Under the pieces are notes generated by a model. That model had not been told where the DNA came from, searched no databases, and saw only the letters and a list, made by a program, of their open reading frames with translations. Source: Deltaproteobacteria bacterium (lineage in GTDB: Bacteria; Desulfobacterota; Desulfobulbia; Desulfobulbales; VMSU01). From it: a stretch of DNA of 9,323 nt. The stretch lies in NCBI GenBank assembly GCA_024274995.1, contig JAJSAA010000168.1, positions 1 to 9,323 on the forward strand, read 5' to 3'. Every line of letters starts with the position of its first letter. Within the stretch, counting starts at the first letter, position 1. This document shows, piece by piece, positions 6,911 through 9,323 of the stretch. Position numbers and translations under genes: made by a program.

Positions 6911-7189
6911 TCAGGGGTCTGTGAAGATGATGGCCGCCCCCTGGCTCAGGGCTCTGGCGCTTTTGGCCCTGGCACTTTTTAAGAGGCGTTGCACCGTGCC
7001 GCGGGAGATTTTCATCCGGTATCCGGCCTCCTCCTGGGTGAGCGCCTCCAGGTCGCAGAGACGCAGGGTCTCTAATTCGTCTCGGCCCATGGGGATCTGG
7101 GTCAGTCTGCCCATGGGAACACCAGTGGGTTTAAAGGCCTTGCCGCTCATGCGGCATTCGCAATGTCTGTGCTTTTTGGGACGTGGCAT
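6911..7189 (-). CDS. DUF134 (UPF0251) family putative DNA-binding protein
   Basis: This 92-residue protein has the DUF134 layout: a basic N-terminus (MPRPKKHRHCECR) with C10 and C12, a short linker with K20-P21 and P25, then a sigma-70 region-4-like helix-turn-helix. The family core is visible at 36-81: RDELETLRLCDLEALTQEEA, then RMKISRGTVQRLLKSARAK, where the recognition helix is SRGTVQRLL. DUF134 proteins are presumed transcription regulators, often next to metal-cofactor or iron-sulfur genes; the target here is unknown. It lies 33 bases downstream of the four-cysteine gene on the same strand, probably in one transcript, and converges on dsrN with 51 bases between. Its ribosome binding site is weak, suggesting coupling or low expression. 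No terminator hairpin is evident after it. Confidence 0.88.
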   Translation of the reverse strand: MPRPKKHRHCECRMSGKAFKPTGVPMGRLTQIPMGRDELETLRLCDLEALTQEEAGYRMKISRGTVQRLLKSARAKSARALSQGAAIIFTDP

Positions 7190-7222
7190 TTGTTTTGGTG
7201 GTTTGGTGCGGGGTAGTGGACG

Positions 7223-7606
7223 TTATTGGACGACAGCGCTGCTGCCTAAGACCTTTATGGTAAGCTCCATCTTCAGGTCGTCGTCTAATTCGTTGTCCTG
7301 CCAGTCTATAAAAGATTTCGTGACCCGGCTGAAGGCCCCATTATCCTTCTTGCATTTGGGGCAGATGGATTCGGCTTTGTCCCGGTACATAATTACCTTG
7401 CTGGCCGGTTCACCGTCTCTGGCCACGGCGGCCAATTTACGGCAGCCGCATTCAAGCCTGATTACCGCCACGCCTACGGCCTTGGGGCTACCCTCCATTA
7501 TACCGGCTACCATAGCCCTTTCAGAACGTAAGGCCCTTTCTTCCTGCTTCTCGAGCTGTTTTTGCTCCTGTTTAACTTGGTGTGATTTTTCCTGCTTGAT
7601 TTTCAT
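7223..7606 (-). CDS. Small four-cysteine (zinc-ribbon-like) protein of unknown function
   Basis: I do not recognise this 127-residue protein. Residues 1-30 are Lys/Gln/Glu-rich (EKSHQVKQEQKQLEKQEERA) and probably form a charged helix or coiled coil. The middle carries C53-x-C55 (ECGCRK) and C82-x2-C85 (ICPKC), a 27-residue-spaced pair set suitable for zinc or an iron-sulfur cluster. The C-terminus (IDWQDNELDDDLKMELTIKVLG) is acidic, then a short strand. There is no signal peptide and no membrane segment. On the - strand AAGGA precedes the ATG at 7606 by seven bases. It is the first gene of a two-gene unit with the DUF134 regulator, hinting at a shared regulatory job. Its whole length is also open on the opposite strand, but that antisense frame shows no family features. 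Confidence 0.75.
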   Translation of the reverse strand: MKIKQEKSHQVKQEQKQLEKQEERALRSERAMVAGIMEGSPKAVGVAVIRLECGCRKLAAVARDGEPASKVIMYRDKAESICPKCKKDNGAFSRVTKSFIDWQDNELDDDLKMELTIKVLGSSAVVQ

Positions 7607-7679
7607 GTTGTTTCCTTGTCGGTAACCGTGGTCGTCGATTTCAGTAGATAGAGCTGCCGTTTTCCCTGCTTTAATGGTG

Positions 7680-7730
7680 GCGGAACTTAAGTTGCCGCTA
7701 AATGATTATCATGGCATCCGCTTGAAGCGG
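7680..7730. repeat. Cluster of three short palindromes
   Basis: Three inverted repeats follow one another. The first is AACTTAAGTT (7684-7693), flanked by GCGG and GCCGC so the arms extend with one bulged base. The second is ATGATTATCAT (7702-7712) and the third is CCGCTTGAAGCGG (7718-7730). They lie 75-125 bases upstream of the leftward four-cysteine gene, where operators for a DNA-binding protein could be placed. No binding protein is assigned. Confidence 0.55.
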
Positions 7731-7803
7731 CCCCTCTGAAAATTATTGCCAGCAGGGAACTACTCACCCCAAGGCCGCCTCAATATCAACAACCATCAAA
7801 CTT

Positions 7804-7913
7804 GTAACTGTTTACAGGGTGCCGGAGATTTTCGTGATAAGTCCGGCGTAGCGTATTAGTCATACGTGAGCCGGGCTTGTCGCAGAAAGATTCGGTACCC
7901 TGTGAGCAGTTAC
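7804..7913 (+). repeat. 110-nt long hairpin element (REP/MITE-like or structured RNA)
   Basis: Bases 7804-7847 pair in perfect register with 7870-7913. Of 44 positions, 33 are Watson-Crick, eight are G-T/U wobbles and three are mismatches (7833/7884, 7828/7889, 7827/7890). The outer 21 pairs have no mismatch. A separate six-pair apical hairpin, GCGTAT (7851-7856) with ATACGT (7862-7867), caps it with a five-base loop. The wobbles pair only when the + strand folds; the complementary strand would have A-C mismatches there. That argues for selection on a + strand RNA or single-stranded DNA fold. There is no T tract, so it is not a simple terminator. No open frame of note, no attC boxes and no clear target duplication are seen. 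A shortened relative of its right end lies at 8877-8907. Confidence 0.85.
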
Positions 7914-8001
7914 GCCAGCAGAATAAAAACTTGGTTCATAAAGGTCAAGGCCAAAGTGCTGTTGCGTTTATAAATTGTAATTTAAGCGTGGCTATTTTTT
8001 A

Positions 8002-8030
8002 TTGACAAAAAAGAAGCCGTGCATTATGTG
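8002..8030 (+). promoter_or_regulatory. Sigma-70-type promoter candidate for the ferredoxin gene
   Basis: A perfect TTGACA (8002-8007) is followed after exactly 17 bases by TATGTG (8025-8030), which keeps the conserved first TAT but is otherwise a weak -10. The predicted start near 8037 leaves a leader of about 70 bases before the ferredoxin ATG. TATAGT (8033-8038) is a better -10 by sequence but its 25-base spacing is too long. Confidence 0.5.
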
Positions 8031-8096
8031 GATATAGTACTTTAAGGGTGGAAGTTTATGGTAACGTTTCTCGTTGCTATAGTTTTTAAATTTTTT

Positions 8097-8102
8097 TGGA
8101 GG
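8097..8102 (+). promoter_or_regulatory. Strong ribosome binding site of the ferredoxin gene
   Basis: TGGAGG lies seven bases before the ATG at 8110, after a T-rich unstructured stretch. This supports high translation. Confidence 0.8.
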
Positions 8103-8109
8103 AAAAGTT

Positions 8110-8295
8110 ATGTGGAATGTAGAAGTTGACAAAGATAAATGTACAGGTTGTGAAGAGTGTATTAACGCTTGTCCCGCTCAGGTTCTCGAATTGGTTGACG
8201 GTCACTCTGATCCGGTTAATATCGACGAGTGCTTAGGTTGTGAGACCTGCGTTGAGACCTGTCCTGAAGGTGCTATTACCGTAAGTGAGGACTGA
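8110..8295 (+). CDS. 2[4Fe-4S] ferredoxin
   Basis: This is a 61-residue, strongly acidic, soluble electron carrier of the clostridial type. It has two complete cluster motifs: C11-x2-C14-x2-C17-x3-C21-P and C41-x2-C44-x2-C47-x3-C51-P. By the usual exchange of fourth ligands, C11, C14, C17 and C51 hold one cluster and C41, C44, C47 and C21 the other. All four glycine codons are GGT, matching the bias of dsrB and suggesting strong expression. It has its own promoter candidate, a strong ribosome binding site and a hairpin terminator, so it is probably a single-gene transcript. Ferredoxin genes recur in dsr clusters of sulfate reducers, so a role in supplying electrons to sulfite reduction or a linked membrane complex is plausible but inferred. 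Confidence 0.96.
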   Translation: MWNVEVDKDKCTGCEECINACPAQVLELVDGHSDPVNIDECLGCETCVETCPEGAITVSED

Positions 8296-8324
8296 TTTAT
8301 TCTTTCTTCATAGGTTGCGCCTGT

Positions 8325-8370
8325 AGGCCTGTCTTCCACATTCTTAGGGGGGACAGGCCTCTCTTGTTTT
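8325..8370 (+). terminator. Hairpin terminator after the ferredoxin gene
   Basis: AGGCCTGTC (8325-8333) pairs perfectly with GACAGGCCT (8352-8360). Two G-T and two C-G pairs extend the stem to 13 (to 8337/8348), leaving a ten-base loop. A broken T tract (CTCTTGTTTTTA) follows from 8361. It should end most ferredoxin transcripts before the next gene. Confidence 0.75.
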
Positions 8371-8397
8371 TACCAAAGGCGGTGTGGGGGAAGAATT

Positions 8398-8820
8398 GTG
8401 TTGTCAAGACTTAAACCAGGGGTATCACGGCGGGTCTTTCATTTTGCGGCGGCCTTTGTCTGGAGTGCGGTGGGGATAATGCTCTTTATTCGTGGCAGTC
8501 TTTTTCTGCGCGGTGTCGGTCAGCTTTGGCTCTTATTCCCGGCCATAGCCATTGGTACGGTGAAGTCAATATTCATGCTTGATAAGGCGGCTAAAGAAAA
8601 CCTGCGCCGTTTGAGGGCCAAGAATGATGGTAGCTGCCTGGGCGGGGTCTATACCGTAAAGATGTGGGGGCTAATCGCTCTGATGATATTTCTTGGCTGG
8701 CTCCTGCGTACCTCCAGCGCTCCCCGCTCCTTAGTGGGGATTATCTATGCCGCCATTGGCTGGGCTCTTTTTTTCTCCAGCCGGGTACTATGGGATGGTT
8801 TCAAAAAGATAGCTCCTTAA
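8398..8820 (+). CDS. Small membrane protein with four predicted helices, unknown function
   Basis: I cannot assign a function to this 140-residue protein. Four hydrophobic segments are visible, at about 13-31 (FHFAAAFVWSAVGIMLFI), 40-61 (VGQLWLLFPAIAIGTVKSIF), 89-103 (MWGLIALMIFLGWLL) and 112-131 (LVGIIYAAIGWALFFSSR). A basic cytoplasmic loop (KENLRRLRAKN) separates helices 2 and 3. The basic N-terminus (RLKPGVSRRVFH) suggests both ends face the cytoplasm. I recall similar uncharacterised proteins in Desulfobacterota, with the same CLGGVYT turn before helix 3. The start is the GTG at 8398, with GGGGG seven bases upstream; the TTG at 8401 is the only close alternative. It lies 102 bases past the ferredoxin gene and before alr. 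Confidence 0.82.
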   Translation: MLSRLKPGVSRRVFHFAAAFVWSAVGIMLFIRGSLFLRGVGQLWLLFPAIAIGTVKSIFMLDKAAKENLRRLRAKNDGSCLGGVYTVKMWGLIALMIFLGWLLRTSSAPRSLVGIIYAAIGWALFFSSRVLWDGFKKIAP

Positions 8821-8876
8821 GGCGCCAGGCCCTGGGCCGGGCTGTTGGTTGTCAGGATAAATTGGTAACTATTTAA

Positions 8877-8907
8877 GTGTGACTGTAAATTACCCTAAAC
8901 AGTTACG
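8877..8907 (+). repeat. Shortened relative of the 7804-7913 hairpin
   Basis: TACCCTAAACAGTTACG (8891-8907) matches the right end of the long hairpin, TACCCTGTGAGCAGTTACG (7896-7914), apart from a two-base gap and two substitutions. It is also close to the reverse complement of the left arm. The bases before it, TGTGACTGT (8878-8886), pair with ACAGTTACG (8899-8907) as nine pairs including two G-T wobbles, with a 12-base loop. It ends nine bases before the alr ATG. Confidence 0.55.
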
Positions 8908-8915
8908 ATAAATTC

Positions 8916-9323
8916 ATGTCCCTTTCAGCATATAACAGAGTCTCCATCAACCTTACCGCCTTACGTCACAATTTCCAGTTAGTCAAAAAAATGGCCGGGC
9001 CGGATACTGCGGTTCTATCCATGGTTAAGTCCGATGCCTATGGGCACGGCCTTGTGCCTGTTGCCGAGTCCCTGAGTGCCGCTGGTGCTGGTTATTTTGG
9101 GGTCGCCTCCCCCGAGGAGGGCGTATCGTTGCGGCGGGCCGGGATTAAGGGCACTATCCTTGTTCTCCTTGGCAGTATCGAAGCGGAACTCTTAATTGAT
9201 TATAATCTGACCCCGGTGGTCTTTGAGCTTGAGAATATCCGAGCCCTGTCGGCCGCGGCTGATAGGCGGGCGGCTCAAGTTGGGGTACATTTGAAGATGG
9301 ATGTGGGAATGGGGCGTCTGGGG
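8916..9323 (+). CDS. alr: Alanine racemase, 3' end cut by window
   Basis: This is a pyridoxal-phosphate enzyme that interconverts L- and D-alanine for peptidoglycan. The first 136 residues are present and the frame is open to the last base. The catalytic lysine motif VKSDAYGHG gives K38 as the PLP lysine (most homologues have VKANAYGHG). The N-terminal NRVSINLTALRHNFQLVKK is the usual first strand and helix of the TIM-like barrel. A conserved KMDVGMGRLG motif (usually K-x-DTGMNRLG) closes the fragment. An in-frame stop at 8886-8888 rules out a longer start, and no other ATG fits the N-terminal motif. There is no clear ribosome binding site; the hairpin at 8877-8907 occupies the place where one would be, which may affect initiation. 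It is a housekeeping gene and marks the edge of the dsr neighbourhood. Confidence 0.95.
   Translation, partial: MSLSAYNRVSINLTALRHNFQLVKKMAGPDTAVLSMVKSDAYGHGLVPVAESLSAAGAGYFGVASPEEGVSLRRAGIKGTILVLLGSIEAELLIDYNLTPVVFELENIRALSAAADRRAAQVGVHLKMDVGMGRLG

Larger units (their letters stand above)
7607..8109. other. 503-base non-coding region with palindromes, a long hairpin and the ferredoxin promoter
   Basis: No convincing gene of ordinary size is seen here on either strand. From left to right it holds three short palindromes (7680-7730), a 110-nt hairpin (7804-7913), an A+T-rich stretch and a promoter candidate (8002-8030). A possible short leader frame (8058-8129) overlaps the ferredoxin start. 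The stretch 7731-7803 shows nothing I can name. It separates a leftward regulator pair from a rightward ferredoxin gene, so it should contain two divergent promoters; only the rightward one is visible. Confidence 0.7.

Noticed and set aside
6921..7625. 234-codon + strand frame antisense to the DUF134 and four-cysteine genes
   Set aside because: It has no recognisable motif. The minus-strand proteins have family motifs and, for the first gene, a good ribosome binding site.
7804..7913. Integron attC site or tRNA
   Set aside because: The ends do not match the attC consensus boxes, the register has no extrahelical bases of attC type, and there is no T-loop, anticodon arm or CCA-end pattern.
7748..7921. 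GCCAGCAG direct repeat (7748-7755 and 7914-7921) as target-site duplication of the hairpin
   Set aside because: The left copy is about 50 bases away from the hairpin edge, so it does not flank the element; eight bases can recur by chance.
8821..8840. CCAGGCCCTGG palindrome after the membrane protein gene as a terminator
   Set aside because: It is a short stem with a one-base centre and no T tract, too small to call.

Overview
The window looks like a chromosomal segment of a sulfate- or sulfur-metabolising bacterium of the Desulfobacterota. Nearly complete dsrA, dsrB and dsrD of the reductive type lie in the order typical of sulfate reducers. A CbiA-family amidotransferase of the kind linked to siroheme amidation (DsrN-like) and a two-cluster ferredoxin follow. 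The short DsrA N-terminal region and the overall gene set suggest a Desulfobulbales-like lineage; that placement is inference from remembered sequences, not from a search.

Layout. 1-2784 (+): dsrA (missing a few N-terminal codons at the window edge), dsrB and dsrD, with a hairpin between dsrB and dsrD and a strong bidirectional terminator after dsrD. 2862-5198 (-): a tightly coupled three-gene operon converging on dsrABD. In transcription order it encodes a five-repeat TPR protein, a zinc-ribbon plus HEAT-like protein with a ten-base C tract, and a second TPR protein. 5199-5446: a divergent intergenic region with a dyad and a weak promoter candidate. 5447-6859 (+): the DsrN/CbiA-like gene. 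6911-7606 (-): a two-gene unit with a small four-cysteine protein and a DUF134 helix-turn-helix protein. 7607-8109: a 503-base non-coding stretch with short palindromes, a striking 110-nt hairpin and a promoter for the ferredoxin gene. 8110-9323 (+): the ferredoxin gene, a terminator, a four-helix membrane protein of unknown function and the 5' part of an alanine racemase gene.

How the genes fit together. DsrAB is the siroheme/[4Fe-4S] sulfite reductase, DsrD its allosteric activator, DsrN probably amidates its siroheme, and the ferredoxin is a plausible electron carrier. The TPR/HEAT operon and the DUF134 pair have no established role, but both lie inside this sulfite-reduction neighbourhood. 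No mobile-element genes, tRNAs, rRNAs or CRISPR arrays were seen. The most unexplained signal is the long hairpin at 7804-7913. Its G-T wobble pairs favour folding of the + strand, and a shortened relative sits just upstream of alr.
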